This document shows, one piece after another, positions 23,363 to 33,174 of a DNA stretch of 64,000 bases. Source of the stretch: Gammaproteobacteria bacterium (GTDB lineage Bacteria; Pseudomonadota; Gammaproteobacteria; Burkholderiales; Nitrosomonadaceae). Location: assembly GCA_015709615.1 (NCBI GenBank), contig CP054179.1, positions 1,240,001 to 1,304,000 of the forward strand, written 5' to 3'. Positions within the stretch are counted from its first letter, which is position 1. Every line of letters begins with the position of its first letter. The notes beneath the pieces were generated by a model. It was not told the DNA's origin, ran no database searches, and was given only the letters and a program-made list of their open reading frames with translations. The position numbers were made by a program, and so were the translations under genes.

Positions 23363-23974
23363 TTACTCCTTACTCATTTTATTTTCGCCTTCCTTTTTCT
23401 GGTCAATTTGCTCGCTGTCGGCAACATTCTCCGTCACAACTGCCGATGTTTCCTGCAAATATTTCCCCAGCAGCATCACTTGCCCGATGACAAAAACCAG
23501 CATCAGTCCGGTAGCGCCGAAAAGCTTGAATGAAACCCAGGTATCGAGCGGAAAGCTGAATGCGACATACAGATTGACGCACCCCATGATTAAGAAAAAA
23601 CTCGCCCAGCTCCAATTGAGCCTGCTCCAGATTGGTAACGGTAAAACCATTTGTTTCTCAAGCATCGCTTGAATGAGGTTTTTTTTAAAAATGACATGGG
23701 ATGCCACTAAAACGGCTGCAATCAACCAATACAACACCGTCGGTTTCCATTTGATAAACGTTTCATCCTGAGAAATTAAGGTCGCACCGCCAAAAATGAC
23801 GATGATCGCCAAATTCACCCACATCATTTTATCGACTTGCCGCCGACGGAACCACAGCCAGCCTATCTGCGCGATAGCCGCGGCTATCGCAACCGCGGTC
23901 GCGATAAAAATATCGTACAGCTTGAACGCCAGGAAAAATAAAATCACCGGGAATAGATCGAATAGAAATTTCAT
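23363..23974 (-). CDS. yciB: Inner membrane-spanning protein YciB (septation protein A family)
   Basis: This 203-residue protein has about five or six membrane segments and the family N-terminus MKFLFDLFPVILFFLAFKLY. YciB (IspZ/IspA) influences cell envelope and septation in enterobacteria and Shigella. The ATG at 23974 was preferred to a GTG two codons upstream. Its C-terminal 30 residues are charged and variable. It is followed immediately by yciI. Confidence 0.92.
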   Translation of the reverse strand: MKFLFDLFPVILFFLAFKLYDIFIATAVAIAAAIAQIGWLWFRRRQVDKMMWVNLAIIVIFGGATLISQDETFIKWKPTVLYWLIAAVLVASHVIFKKNLIQAMLEKQMVLPLPIWSRLNWSWASFFLIMGCVNLYVAFSFPLDTWVSFKLFGATGLMLVFVIGQVMLLGKYLQETSAVVTENVADSEQIDQKKEGENKMSKE

Positions 23975-24047
23975 CGCCACGAATATTCTGAATTTATTTC
24001 AATAACAAACAAGCTAATAGATAGATCATTAAATACAGGAAATGTTC

Positions 24048-25199
24048 TCATTCCAATACCGGTGGTAACTGCGGCGTCAGGTTATTTTTCTCCTGTGTTG
24101 CAGCACCCAATAAGGCGTAACCAAGCAAATGGCCCGCTTCGTCTCGATATAGCGCCTTCACGCCATTTTGATCGGCTTCCACATGCCATTCGCCTTTTAT
24201 ATTGAAATCCGGCGGCGAAACAACCGCGGGACATGCGGGTGTTTTTACAATTACCGGCATCGCCGGATAACGAACCTGAGTCGGATTACCCGCGAGTGTC
24301 GCCGCTAAAGCCCGGGCTGCATGCGTGATCGGCATGACAAAAGGCAGCACTTTTCCTTCTACCTCGGCGCAATCGCCTACGGCGTAAATATCGTTAAACT
24401 GCGTCTGCAATAAACGATTGACGACAATACCGCGATTAACCGGGATACCGGCTGATGCTGCCAATTGTGTGCGCGCACGCAATCCGACTGCGGACAGTAT
24501 GATATCGGATTCAATTGATTCGCCGCTGGCAAACGTTAGACGCAATTTTTCATGCGCCGAATCAACCGATTGTGTGGTCGCGCTCAAATGAAAAACCACA
24601 CCAGCCGCCTCCAGCCTTTGCCGTATAAAAGCTCCGCCTGCGGGAGGCAACAAGCGTCCCAGTGGCTGCGCACCGATATCGATCACGTCCACATGATAAC
24701 CGGCAGTTGCCAGATCGTTGGCGAATTCGCAGCCGATCAAGCCCGCACCGATGATACTGATCCGCTTCTTCCCGGTCAGCGTATCACGAAATTTTTTATA
24801 ATCGTCGAGGTCGTTAATCGTGAGTATCTTTGCCACACCATCGCCGGATAGCGGCAAATGGATTTGATCAGCGCCTACTGCCAAAACCAGCCGGTCATAG
24901 CCAATCTTTTCGCCATCAGCCAAAGCTACCGCACACCCTGCCGGATCAATTGCAATCACGCGGCAATGCGGGCGGATGGAAATTTTCAGTTGCGCCGCCA
25001 TTTGCGCCGCATCGCCGTTCAAAATAGAGCCGGGAGTTTTTCCGGATGATAATGCATTCGATAACATGGGCTTGGAATAGAAACCGCCATGATCAGCCGA
25101 TAACATGACGATAGCAACCTCGGCATTCAGCTTGCGCAACTCACGCGCGACCGCATAACCGGCTAACCCGCTACCTACGATAACCACTGGATTTCCCAT
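24048..25199 (-). CDS. FAD-dependent NAD(P)H oxidoreductase, rubredoxin reductase-like
   Basis: The 383-residue protein has the FAD dinucleotide motif VIVGSGLAGYAVARE, a second GxGxxG (ISIIGAGLIGCEFANDL) for NAD(P)H, and the ATG/GD motif IYAVGDCAEV. There is no redox-active CxxC pair, so it is not a thioredoxin-reductase type. It best fits rubredoxin-NAD+ reductases, which pass electrons to rubredoxin in oxygen or peroxide defence; no rubredoxin gene is adjacent. Substrate is inferred from similarity only. Confidence 0.8.
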   Translation of the reverse strand: MGNPVVIVGSGLAGYAVARELRKLNAEVAIVMLSADHGGFYSKPMLSNALSSGKTPGSILNGDAAQMAAQLKISIRPHCRVIAIDPAGCAVALADGEKIGYDRLVLAVGADQIHLPLSGDGVAKILTINDLDDYKKFRDTLTGKKRISIIGAGLIGCEFANDLATAGYHVDVIDIGAQPLGRLLPPAGGAFIRQRLEAAGVVFHLSATTQSVDSAHEKLRLTFASGESIESDIILSAVGLRARTQLAASAGIPVNRGIVVNRLLQTQFNDIYAVGDCAEVEGKVLPFVMPITHAARALAATLAGNPTQVRYPAMPVIVKTPACPAVVSPPDFNIKGEWHVEADQNGVKALYRDEAGHLLGYALLGAATQEKNNLTPQLPPVLE

Positions 25200-25324
25200 T
25201 AACTCAGATCTCCCTCGACCAAAATTCTACTTCACTCATATTCTTGATCACCGACCCATTTACCGCCAATAAGACAAGCTGCGCTATCCACATTGAAATT
25301 CTTTTATTTCTTTCCTTCATTGAC

Positions 25325-25376
25325 AAAAAACAAGGCACACTGATTACTGAAGCATGACTCCAAATCAATGTGCCTT
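25325..25376 (-). terminator. Intrinsic terminator downstream of mlaA
   Basis: Arms AAGGCACACTGATT and AATCAATGTGCCTT pair at 13 of 14 positions around a 17-base loop. On the minus strand a run of T follows. It lies about 80 bases beyond the mlaA stop. Confidence 0.7.
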
Positions 25377-25453
25377 TATTACAATCTGTAATGTCAATTC
25401 AAGGATGTAATTCCACGTCCAAAGATTGAAAAAAAATGACTACATGCGCTATT

Positions 25454-26233
25454 TTATTTGACTTCATTCTTGTTATTGACCAAGCTGGTGCGCCTTTGCA
25501 AGTAAGCGTCACGAACGAATTCATACTTATCTAAAGCAGCCTCTTCAAGGGTTTTATCATTTTCGAGATGCCGCGCACGCAAATGAATAGTTCTTGTCGC
25601 CCCAATGGGTAAACGCACCGCCGTTGAATTGATATAAGCAACGTTGTTCACGAAAATACCTGTAACCCCTTGCGTGATAGGATCAAATATGAAGCTGTCG
25701 ACAGCGAGACCGACCGTATCACGAACTGAGCTTGGTCCCAGGAACGGCAGCACGATATAAGGTCCGCTGGCAATACCATAGCGGCCCAGTGTCTGACCAA
25801 AATCTTCATTGCGCTTATTGAGATTGACGTCGCTCACGGCACTGATGTCGCTGGCAATATCGATCATACCGAACATACCAAAGGTGGTATTAACCAATAA
25901 TCGCGCACTACTGGCCAATGCGCTCTCATAATTCAATTGCAAGACAGAGTTAGTTATTACCACCACTTCGTTCACATTGGAGAACATGTTGCCGAGTATC
26001 ATTTCAATCGGATCGGGTGTAATTCTCTGATATCCCCTGGCAACCGGATCCATGATATTGCGATAGAACACTTCATTAAAATTGAAAACCGCACGGTTCA
26101 TGGATTCCAGCGGATCATTCACGCCATTCTGGTTGTTCCCATTCGCACTTAATGGCTTCGTTGAAGCACAACCCGTTAAAAATAAACTAGAAACCAGAGT
26201 AGCGACGGCTATGGAACGGATAATATTAATCAT
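25454..26233 (-). CDS. mlaA: Outer membrane phospholipid asymmetry lipoprotein MlaA (VacJ)
   Basis: MlaA sits in the outer membrane and removes misplaced phospholipids from the outer leaflet, passing them to the periplasmic MlaC. The chosen ATG at 26233 gives a lipoprotein signal ending FLTGC; the upstream extension to 26308 has no signal features. The 259-residue product shows DPLESMNRAVFNFNE, QTLGRYGIASGPYIVLPFLGP and VRDTVGLAVDSF. It stands alone, without mlaBCDEF nearby. Confidence 0.93.
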   Translation of the reverse strand: MINIIRSIAVATLVSSLFLTGCASTKPLSANGNNQNGVNDPLESMNRAVFNFNEVFYRNIMDPVARGYQRITPDPIEMILGNMFSNVNEVVVITNSVLQLNYESALASSARLLVNTTFGMFGMIDIASDISAVSDVNLNKRNEDFGQTLGRYGIASGPYIVLPFLGPSSVRDTVGLAVDSFIFDPITQGVTGIFVNNVAYINSTAVRLPIGATRTIHLRARHLENDKTLEEAALDKYEFVRDAYLQRRTSLVNNKNEVK

Positions 26234-26469
26234 GTTCTTATTTCTTTTAGTAAAAATTCGGTCGATCTTGCCATATTTATACGATTGGTTCAATACACCC
26301 TCGCACAAAGTATGCCGTTTTGTTCAGGCATTCATGCATCCATACTGCACGGAATAATTAGAAAGCTCCCAATTAATCAGATACCCCGCGCAATATACGG
26401 CAGATTATGCCAGAACTAAATAAAGTATCCATGCAGCAATAGGATGGACAAAATGATGCAATTCTCCGG

Positions 26470-28563
26470 TTAAGCGGTTTCCATTCCGCTATGGCGCAAT
26501 AACGCATCCAATTCCGGCTCGCGTCCGCGAAACGCAATAAACGACTCAAGCGCCGAACGGCTGCCCCCCACCGCCAGAATCTCTTCCAGAAAATGCGAAC
26601 CGGTGGCTGCATTCACCACCCCATCCGCAGCGGTTTCTTCAAACATACTGTAGGCATCCGCCGAAAGCACTTCCGCCCACTTGTAGCTGTAATAGCCAGC
26701 GGCATAACCGCCGGCGAAAATATGCGCGAAACTGTTGGGAAAACGGTTAAAGTCCGGCGGAATGACCACCGCGACTTCGCTGCGGATTTCGTCCAGCAGC
26801 TGTAAAACCGTCTTGCCGCCATCCGGATTAAAATCGAAGTGGACATGCATGTCGAACAGCGCAAACTCAATCTGACGCAACATTTGCAACCCGCTCTGGA
26901 AATTCTTGGCTTTTATCATCTTATCGTATAGCGCTTGGGGTAACGGCTCGCCATTATCGATATGCTGCGTCATTCCCGCCAGCACATCCCATTCCCAGCA
27001 GAAATTTTCCATGAACTGGCTCGGCAATTCCACCGCATCCCATTCCACACCGTTGATTCCGGACACCCCCAAGTCTTCCACCTTGGTCAGCAAATGATGC
27101 AAGCCATGACCGAATTCATGAAACAGCACGATCACTTCATTATGTGTAAACAAAGCCGGGCGCGGCTGATCACCAACGATGACCGGCGCGGAAAAATTAC
27201 ACGTCAGATAAGCCACTGGCAATTGTATGGTGTGTTTTCCCGTTGGTTGATGATCGATCCGCCGGCGCGTGATCGCATCGTCCATCCAGGCACCGCCCCG
27301 CTTGGCAGACCGCGCGTACAGATCCAAATAAAACTGGCCGATCAACTGACCGTTAGCGTCATGAATATCAAAAAACTTCACATCGGGATGCCAGCACTGA
27401 ATCTTGCGCTCAGGGGCTGCAAGCGAAATGCGGATGCCGTACAGTTTTTCCACCACCTTAAACATACCGGCCAATACTTTATCTTCCGGGAAGTATTGTT
27501 TAACCTCCTGATCTGAAAAAGCATAGCGTTCTTGCCGCAGCTTCTCGCTGACATACGCCAAATCCCAAGCTTCCAATTCCGGCAGATTCAATTGCTCGGC
27601 AGCAAATTGCTGTAGTGCTTGCAAATCCTGCACTGCGTACGGTCTTGCTTTTCCCGCCAATTTTCTCAGAAACTCGAGCACTTGCTGCGGAGAAGTTGCC
27701 ATTTTCGATGCCAGGGAAACTTCGGCATAATTCCCAAAACCTAGCATTTGCGCCGCTTCCCGGCGCAACCCCAGTATTTTATTAATCAGCGGCATATTAT
27801 CTTTGCTCGAATCCGCTTGACTATCGAACTCGCTGGCGCGCGTTGCATAGGCGCGGTACATTTGTTCGCGCAAAGCACGGTTATCGGCGTATTGCAGCAC
27901 GGGAAGATACGATGGCATATGCAGGGTAAATTTCCAGCCCGTTTTGCCATCCGCAGCGGCCAATTGCTGTGCTGTTTGCAGCACATCGTCCGGAATCCCG
28001 GTCACGTCTTTTGCATCTTCGATCAACAGGGAATATGCATTGGTAGCATCGAGCAAGTTATCGCTGAATGTGGAAGATAATTTCGATAATTCTTCCTGAA
28101 TCTGCAGGAATCGCTGCTTCTTGTCGGCCGGCAATTCCGCGCCGCCCAAACGGAAATCGCGCAATTCATTTTCGATGATTTTCTTTCTCGCCGGCATCAA
28201 CCGGTCGAATTCCGCGCTCGCGCGTAACTGCTTAAATTTCTCAAACAGCTTCACATCCTGCGACAACTCGGCATAAAACTGCGTAATCAACGGCAGATTG
28301 GCGTTATAGGTTTCGCGCAGCTGCGGTGTATTCATCACCGCATTCAGATGCGACACCTGTCCCCAGGCGCGCGACAGCTTTTCATTGACATCCGTCATCG
28401 GCTGCACAAACGTCTGCCAGGTTGGCGCGCCGTCATCCGTTCGGATCTTGTCAATCACCGCGCGGTTTTCCTTCAGCAACGCTTCAATCGCCGGTGTAAT
28501 ATGTTCGTTCTTGATTTCTGCAAAACGGGGCAAGCCGGAAAAATCTAGTAATGGGTTTGACAT
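26470..28563 (-). CDS. prlC: Oligopeptidase A (M3 family metallopeptidase)
   Basis: This cytosolic zinc peptidase degrades short peptides, including cleaved signal peptides. The zinc motif HEFGH lies in VLFHEFGHGLHHLL in the C-terminal half. The 697-residue start MSNPLLDFSGLPRF has GGAG at good spacing; a 20-residue N-terminal extension to 28623 looks spurious. Length is close to E. coli PrlC (680). Confidence 0.95.
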   Translation of the reverse strand: MSNPLLDFSGLPRFAEIKNEHITPAIEALLKENRAVIDKIRTDDGAPTWQTFVQPMTDVNEKLSRAWGQVSHLNAVMNTPQLRETYNANLPLITQFYAELSQDVKLFEKFKQLRASAEFDRLMPARKKIIENELRDFRLGGAELPADKKQRFLQIQEELSKLSSTFSDNLLDATNAYSLLIEDAKDVTGIPDDVLQTAQQLAAADGKTGWKFTLHMPSYLPVLQYADNRALREQMYRAYATRASEFDSQADSSKDNMPLINKILGLRREAAQMLGFGNYAEVSLASKMATSPQQVLEFLRKLAGKARPYAVQDLQALQQFAAEQLNLPELEAWDLAYVSEKLRQERYAFSDQEVKQYFPEDKVLAGMFKVVEKLYGIRISLAAPERKIQCWHPDVKFFDIHDANGQLIGQFYLDLYARSAKRGGAWMDDAITRRRIDHQPTGKHTIQLPVAYLTCNFSAPVIVGDQPRPALFTHNEVIVLFHEFGHGLHHLLTKVEDLGVSGINGVEWDAVELPSQFMENFCWEWDVLAGMTQHIDNGEPLPQALYDKMIKAKNFQSGLQMLRQIEFALFDMHVHFDFNPDGGKTVLQLLDEIRSEVAVVIPPDFNRFPNSFAHIFAGGYAAGYYSYKWAEVLSADAYSMFEETAADGVVNAATGSHFLEEILAVGGSRSALESFIAFRGREPELDALLRHSGMETA

Positions 28564-28619
28564 GTTGCTCCAAATGGATCGGTTAAAAACAAAAATGATG
28601 GGGAAATTTTGCTGAAGAC

Positions 28620-29894
28620 TCAACGCTCGTAAACAATATGGCCATTCACCAACGTATATTTAACACCACCCGGCAATTCCATACCCATGAAAGGCGTGTT
28701 TTTTCCTTGACTCTGAATAGCTGCCGAAGTCACTTTCCAGTAATAATCAGGGTCAAAAATGCAGATATCCGCGGCACTGCCGACGGATAGATGGCCCGCG
28801 TCAATTCCCAGTATCTGCGCCGATTCCGTGCTAATCTTCGCCAGCGCTTTCAGCAACGGCAAGCGCATTTCGGCGGCCCACTTCAATGTAAGCGGCAGCA
28901 ACAATTCCACTCCCGTCGCGCCGACCTCGGATTGAGCGAACGGCAACAATTTGGCATCTTCGTCCACCGGCGCATGGTCCGAGCAAATCGCATCGATCGT
29001 GCCATCCAGAACGCCGTAGCGCAGCGCGTCACGATCGCTGGAGCTGCGCAACGGCGGCATCAGATGGCAATTGGAATCAAAAAAACCGATGTCCATATCC
29101 GACAAGTGCAAATGATTGATCGTCACATCGCAGGTAATCGGTAAGCCTTGCTGCTTCGCGGCGCGAATCATCGCCAAGCCCTCGGCGCTGGAAATCCGGC
29201 ACAGATGCACGCTGACACCGATTTCCTTAGTCAACAACACAATATTGGCGATGGCGATTGTTTCAGCGCACACCGGGACTGTCAGCAAGCCCAGCCGGGT
29301 CGCCACTTCGCCGTCGTGCGCCACGCCATCGCCCGTCAATGTAATTTCCTGCGGGCGCAACCAAACGCTGAAACCGAACGTCGATGCATAGCGCATGGCC
29401 TGCATCAGCACGCGCAAGTTCGGCAACAAACCATCCGATTGCCCGAACACCACGCATCCGGCGTCGTTCAGTTCGGCCATCTCGGTCAGGCGCTCACCCT
29501 TCAATCCCTGCGTCAATGCGCCGATCGGATACACATGCGCCTGATTGAGATTTTTGGCGCGATGTTTCAACATCTCCACCAATCCTGGCTCATCCAAAGG
29601 CGGATCGGTATCCGGCGGACAGGCGATACTCGTGACGCCACCGGCAACTGCCGCAGCCATTTCCGACTCCAGAGTGGCCATATATTCCAGCCCTGGTTCA
29701 CGCAAGCGCACGGACAAATCCACCAATCCCGGACACACCACCAATGATTGCGCGTCGATCACCCGGCTGGCTTGAAATTCGCTTGGTGCCGAACCAATGG
29801 CCACGATTTTACCTTTGGCGACAAAAATATCCTGCACGGCATCGATCCCGTTCTTAGGATCGATCAAGCGCCCGTTTTTGATATGAATTCTCAT
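28620..29894 (-). CDS. pyrC': Dihydroorotase-like protein PyrC' lacking metal ligands
   Basis: The 424-residue protein has the amidohydrolase fold of class I dihydroorotases, but the metal-binding HxH of GLVDLHVHLREPG is replaced by SVR (GLVDLSVRLREPG), so catalysis is unlikely. It lies 10 bases after pyrB in the same operon. In Pseudomonas an inactive PyrC' of this kind is needed for assembly of the aspartate carbamoyltransferase dodecamer. By that precedent the role here is structural, and an active dihydroorotase should lie elsewhere in the genome. Confidence 0.88.
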   Translation of the reverse strand: MRIHIKNGRLIDPKNGIDAVQDIFVAKGKIVAIGSAPSEFQASRVIDAQSLVVCPGLVDLSVRLREPGLEYMATLESEMAAAVAGGVTSIACPPDTDPPLDEPGLVEMLKHRAKNLNQAHVYPIGALTQGLKGERLTEMAELNDAGCVVFGQSDGLLPNLRVLMQAMRYASTFGFSVWLRPQEITLTGDGVAHDGEVATRLGLLTVPVCAETIAIANIVLLTKEIGVSVHLCRISSAEGLAMIRAAKQQGLPITCDVTINHLHLSDMDIGFFDSNCHLMPPLRSSSDRDALRYGVLDGTIDAICSDHAPVDEDAKLLPFAQSEVGATGVELLLPLTLKWAAEMRLPLLKALAKISTESAQILGIDAGHLSVGSAADICIFDPDYYWKVTSAAIQSQGKNTPFMGMELPGGVKYTLVNGHIVYER

Positions 29895-29904
29895 GCAACC
29901 ACCT

Positions 29905-30867
29905 CTAAACCTGATTGCCCGCCAGAATCGACATCACCGCCATGCGCACCGCGATGCCGAAGGTGACCTGCGGCAAAATGACCGACTGTTTCCCGTCCGC
30001 GACTTCCGAATCAATCTCGACACCGCGATTCATCGGCCCAGGATGCATCACAATGGCATCGCGACGGGCCAGCGCCAGTTTCTCCGGCGTGAGTCCGTAA
30101 TATTTAAAGTACTCTTCCGGACTGGGCAGATTCGCGCCTTTCATACGCTCATTCTGCAAGCGCAACATCATCAGCACGTCGATATCCTTTAACCCTTTCG
30201 CCATATCGTGATAAACATGCACTCCCAAACGCTCCACCATTTTGGGTAACAAAGTCTTGGGCGCGATCACGCGCACTTCCGGCACGCCAAGCGTGGTCAG
30301 TGCATGAATCTGCGAGCGCGCCACACGGGAGTGCAAAATGTCACCGATAATGGCCACGCGTAAATTACGAAAATCGCGTTTGTAGCGCCGGATCGTAAAC
30401 ATATCCAATAACGCTTGCGTCGGGTGTGCGTGGCTACCGTCGCCGGCATTGATGACATGAATCTCCGGCTGCACATGCTTCGCAATCAAGTGCGCCGCCC
30501 CGCTCTGCGAATGCCGCACGACAAACATATCCGCGTTCATCGCGGAAAGGTTGTTGACCGTATCCAGCAGCGTTTCGCCCTTGGATTGCGCGGAAACGGC
30601 AATATTCAGATTGAACACATCCGCAGATAGGCGCTTGGCAGCGATTTCAAAAGTCGTGCGCGTACGTGTGCTAGGTTCAAAAAAAAGATTGAATATCGAT
30701 TTGCCGCGCAACAGGGGGATTTTCTTCACATCACGTTCCGTGACCCCGACAAACGATTCGGCGGTATCCAGGATATGCAATAACACGGAAGCGGGTAATC
30801 CTTCGGTAGTCAGCAAATGCTGCAACGCGCCATGCTCATCCAGTTGCGGGTTTCGATTGATGATCAT
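29905..30867 (-). CDS. pyrB: Aspartate carbamoyltransferase catalytic subunit
   Basis: PyrB joins carbamoyl phosphate and aspartate in pyrimidine synthesis. The carbamoyl phosphate site FFEPSTRTRTTFE and the HPTQALLDM motif are present in a 320-residue protein. It overlaps pyrR by 4 bases and precedes pyrC'. No pyrI regulatory gene is near, consistent with the PyrB-PyrC' type of complex. Confidence 0.97.
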   Translation of the reverse strand: MIINRNPQLDEHGALQHLLTTEGLPASVLLHILDTAESFVGVTERDVKKIPLLRGKSIFNLFFEPSTRTRTTFEIAAKRLSADVFNLNIAVSAQSKGETLLDTVNNLSAMNADMFVVRHSQSGAAHLIAKHVQPEIHVINAGDGSHAHPTQALLDMFTIRRYKRDFRNLRVAIIGDILHSRVARSQIHALTTLGVPEVRVIAPKTLLPKMVERLGVHVYHDMAKGLKDIDVLMMLRLQNERMKGANLPSPEEYFKYYGLTPEKLALARRDAIVMHPGPMNRGVEIDSEVADGKQSVILPQVTFGIAVRMAVMSILAGNQV

Positions 30868-31382
30868 TCCGGCAGACTCTTATCGTACAAATGAAAGCTT
30901 AACTTGCCGTTCTTCCCACGTCTTAATTCAAGCATTTTATCCGCCGGTAGTTCCAGCACTATGCCGGTGTACTGCGTCGCTATCGGCAATTCCCTGCCCC
31001 CCCGGTCGACCAAAGCGGCCAAACTGATCGAAGCGGGCCGGCCGTAATCGAACAACTCGTTGATCGCCGCACGAATGGTACGTCCCGTCTGCAGCACATC
31101 GTCCACCAGCAAAATATGCGCGCCTTCCACGGCAAACGGTATTTCCGACGGCTTAACTTGCGGGTGCAAGCCGATCTTATCGAAATCGTCGCGATAAAAA
31201 GCGACATCCAGGGTACCGAGCGGTTGCTTGATCCCCAGTTGTTGATGCAGGCGTTCGGCCAGCCACACCCCACCGGTGTGAATACCGATTAGCGCAAAAT
31301 CCCTGCTCACATCGACTTGGATTTTCTTAGCAAGACTTTCGAATACGGCTTCAGCGTCAGGTAGTGGCATGCGGCTCGTCAA
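30864..31382 (-). CDS. pyrR: PyrR: pyrimidine operon regulator / uracil phosphoribosyltransferase
   Basis: The 172-residue protein has the PRPP-binding loop VDDVLQTGRTIRAAI and the RDDFDKIGL-type segment of PyrR. In Gram-positive bacteria PyrR binds pyr mRNA for attenuation; in betaproteobacteria this role is less clear and it may act mainly as a uracil phosphoribosyltransferase. It overlaps ruvX upstream and pyrB downstream. Confidence 0.93.
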   Translation of the reverse strand: MTSRMPLPDAEAVFESLAKKIQVDVSRDFALIGIHTGGVWLAERLHQQLGIKQPLGTLDVAFYRDDFDKIGLHPQVKPSEIPFAVEGAHILLVDDVLQTGRTIRAAINELFDYGRPASISLAALVDRGGRELPIATQYTGIVLELPADKMLELRRGKNGKLSFHLYDKSLPE

Positions 31383-31830
31383 AAAATGATTGCAGAATTT
31401 GTTGTGCAGCGATCTGATCCAATACCGCTTTTTGTTTTCTTCCGGCGATGCCGGCTTCGCGTAACGTTACGCTGGCTATTTCACTGGTATAGCGTTCATC
31501 TTTCATGATCACTTTGATATTAAAACGGCCGGATAGCCGCCGCGCGAAACGTTGGCTTAATTGCGTCAATTCATGCGCCGTTCCGTCGCTGTGCAACGGC
31601 AACCCCACAATCAGCAAAACCGGTTGCCAGGTTTCGATCAACTGTCCGATCAGCACGAAACGCCGCTCCGTCACTTCGCTATCCACCGTTGCCAGTGGGT
31701 GCGCCACCTTCACAGCCGTATTACCCACAGCCACGCCGATGCGTTTTTTTCCAAAATCAAAAGCTAAAACAGCCCCCGTTTGAAGCTGTTCTAATGAGTG
31801 GTTTTCCGATACTGATGAATGATTAGGCAT
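31357..31830 (-). CDS. ruvX: RuvX/YqgF, pre-16S rRNA nuclease
   Basis: The 157-residue protein has an RNase H-like fold with the catalytic Asp in AFDFGKKRIGVAVGN, then VGLPLHSDG and DERYTS. YqgF is implicated in final 5' maturation of 16S rRNA and was earlier proposed as a Holliday junction resolvase. It overlaps yqgE and pyrR, a conserved betaproteobacterial arrangement. Confidence 0.93.
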   Translation of the reverse strand: MPNHSSVSENHSLEQLQTGAVLAFDFGKKRIGVAVGNTAVKVAHPLATVDSEVTERRFVLIGQLIETWQPVLLIVGLPLHSDGTAHELTQLSQRFARRLSGRFNIKVIMKDERYTSEIASVTLREAGIAGRKQKAVLDQIAAQQILQSFFDEPHATT

Positions 31831-32383
31831 GCCCTACTTCATTGGAAAGATTGGCATCGTGAATCCCCAGCAGCTGCATGGCAGCCGGGAGTCTTTCTTC
31901 CGTGGGCATATCGAATATCACAGCGGTTGAAGCCGGCACCGTCAGCCATGCATTCTGCGCCAATTCGTGCTCAATTTGCCCCGCAGCCCAACCCGCATAC
32001 CCCATCGCGATCAAAACTTGATTCGGTCCTTCGGCGTTGGCAATGGCTTTTAAAATATCCAATGAAGTGGTCAGCCCCACCTCCCCGTTCACGGTCAGCG
32101 TGGATTGCCACTTGCCGATCGGTTGATGCAGCACGAATCCGCAATCCAGCTGCACCGGCCCGCCAAACAGCACAGGCATTGACTCCACGAGAGAATCAGT
32201 CGGTGGAATACCCAATTGCTTGAAAAGATTTACTATTGTCAGATCGGTAGGCCGGTTGATGACGAGTCCGAGCGCGCCTTGCTCGTTATGTTCACATATG
32301 TACGTCAGTGTCTTGGAAAAGACAGAATCTGCCATTGTCGGCATTGCAATCAGAAAATGATGTGTCAGATTGATACTTTTCAT
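31823..32383 (-). CDS. yqgE: YqgE/AlgH family protein
   Basis: The 186-residue protein has the family features NLTHHFLIAMPTMAD, ALGLVINRPT and MGYAGWAAGQIEHEL. Function is not established; a link to alginate regulation in Pseudomonas gave the AlgH name. It is the first gene of the yqgE-ruvX-pyrR-pyrB-pyrC' operon. Confidence 0.92.
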   Translation of the reverse strand: MKSINLTHHFLIAMPTMADSVFSKTLTYICEHNEQGALGLVINRPTDLTIVNLFKQLGIPPTDSLVESMPVLFGGPVQLDCGFVLHQPIGKWQSTLTVNGEVGLTTSLDILKAIANAEGPNQVLIAMGYAGWAAGQIEHELAQNAWLTVPASTAVIFDMPTEERLPAAMQLLGIHDANLSNEVGHA

Positions 32384-32459
32384 TGTGAATGCTTTTTGAT
32401 CAATGACCTGATTATTCTCATTTCTCTCGTATCCGGCAACTCTCGAAATAATGCCGAGC

Positions 32460-33086
32460 TTAAACCCAGTATGCGGTATGAGTCATTACTTTCGATCCAA
32501 GTTTCATGGTTAACTTCACCGGCAACGGCAGCTCTGCGCCGCCGTATGACAATGCCATGGTCGCATGACTGGCTTCATCGACTTTCATTTGCGTCACGAT
32601 GGCACGGCTTTTTTCGTCGTGATTGGGTAAGCGTTCCAAGTGCCCGGCCAGATGCGCACCGACCTGGTGCTCCGTCTCGGCCAGAAAGCCCAGATTCCAC
32701 TTATCTCCCAGCATGCCCGCCACGACCCCGATGGCAAAAGATCCGCCGTACCAGAGCGGATTCAGCAAGCTTTTATGCCCGCCCAGCTCAGCGATACGGC
32801 GCTCCGTCCAAGCCAAATGTTCCGTTTCCTCGCGCGCGGCCTGCATCAGCGTTTGCTGCACTGTTTCGTTGCGCGCCGTTAGTCCTTGCCCCTGATACAA
32901 TGCTTGCGCGCATACTTCGCCGACATGATTTACCCGCATCAACGCACAAGACAAACGTTTTTCCGCATCCGTCATCTCGGCTTCCGGCAATTCATTGCCA
33001 GGTACAGGCCGCACTGTCTGCGCCGGTGTCAGTAGCGTGCGCAAGGCACTGTCAAACCCAATGATAAGCTTATCGATCGTAATCAT
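32460..33086 (-). CDS. coq7: Ubiquinone biosynthesis hydroxylase Coq7
   Basis: Coq7 is a di-iron monooxygenase that hydroxylates demethoxyubiquinone in ubiquinone synthesis. The carboxylate ligands lie in NHVGEVCAQALYQ, REETEHLAWTERR, EHQVGAHLAGH and DEASHATMA, in four helices. The 208-residue protein is the bacterial full-length type that replaces UbiF in betaproteobacteria. Confidence 0.94.
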   Translation of the reverse strand: MITIDKLIIGFDSALRTLLTPAQTVRPVPGNELPEAEMTDAEKRLSCALMRVNHVGEVCAQALYQGQGLTARNETVQQTLMQAAREETEHLAWTERRIAELGGHKSLLNPLWYGGSFAIGVVAGMLGDKWNLGFLAETEHQVGAHLAGHLERLPNHDEKSRAIVTQMKVDEASHATMALSYGGAELPLPVKLTMKLGSKVMTHTAYWV

Positions 33087-33174
33087 TGTCTTTTACTTCA
33101 TCCGTGAATAAGAATTGACGCACCATTATAGGACGATATGCACGCATTTAGGTACACTAAAATTTACCCGGCTA

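Noticed and set aside
25937..26357. Plus-strand ORFs opposite mlaA
   Set aside because: They are antisense shadows of mlaA without ribosome sites.
26962..27516. 184-codon plus-strand ORF opposite prlC
   Set aside because: prlC is strongly conserved on the minus strand; the plus frame has no family features.
29148..29747. 199-codon plus-strand ORF opposite pyrC'
   Set aside because: His/Gln/Arg-rich composition typical of antisense frames of GC-rich genes.
32216..33064. 282-codon plus-strand ORF opposite coq7
   Set aside because: It spans an intergenic gap and the antisense of coq7; composition is Ser/Arg/Pro-rich, not protein-like.
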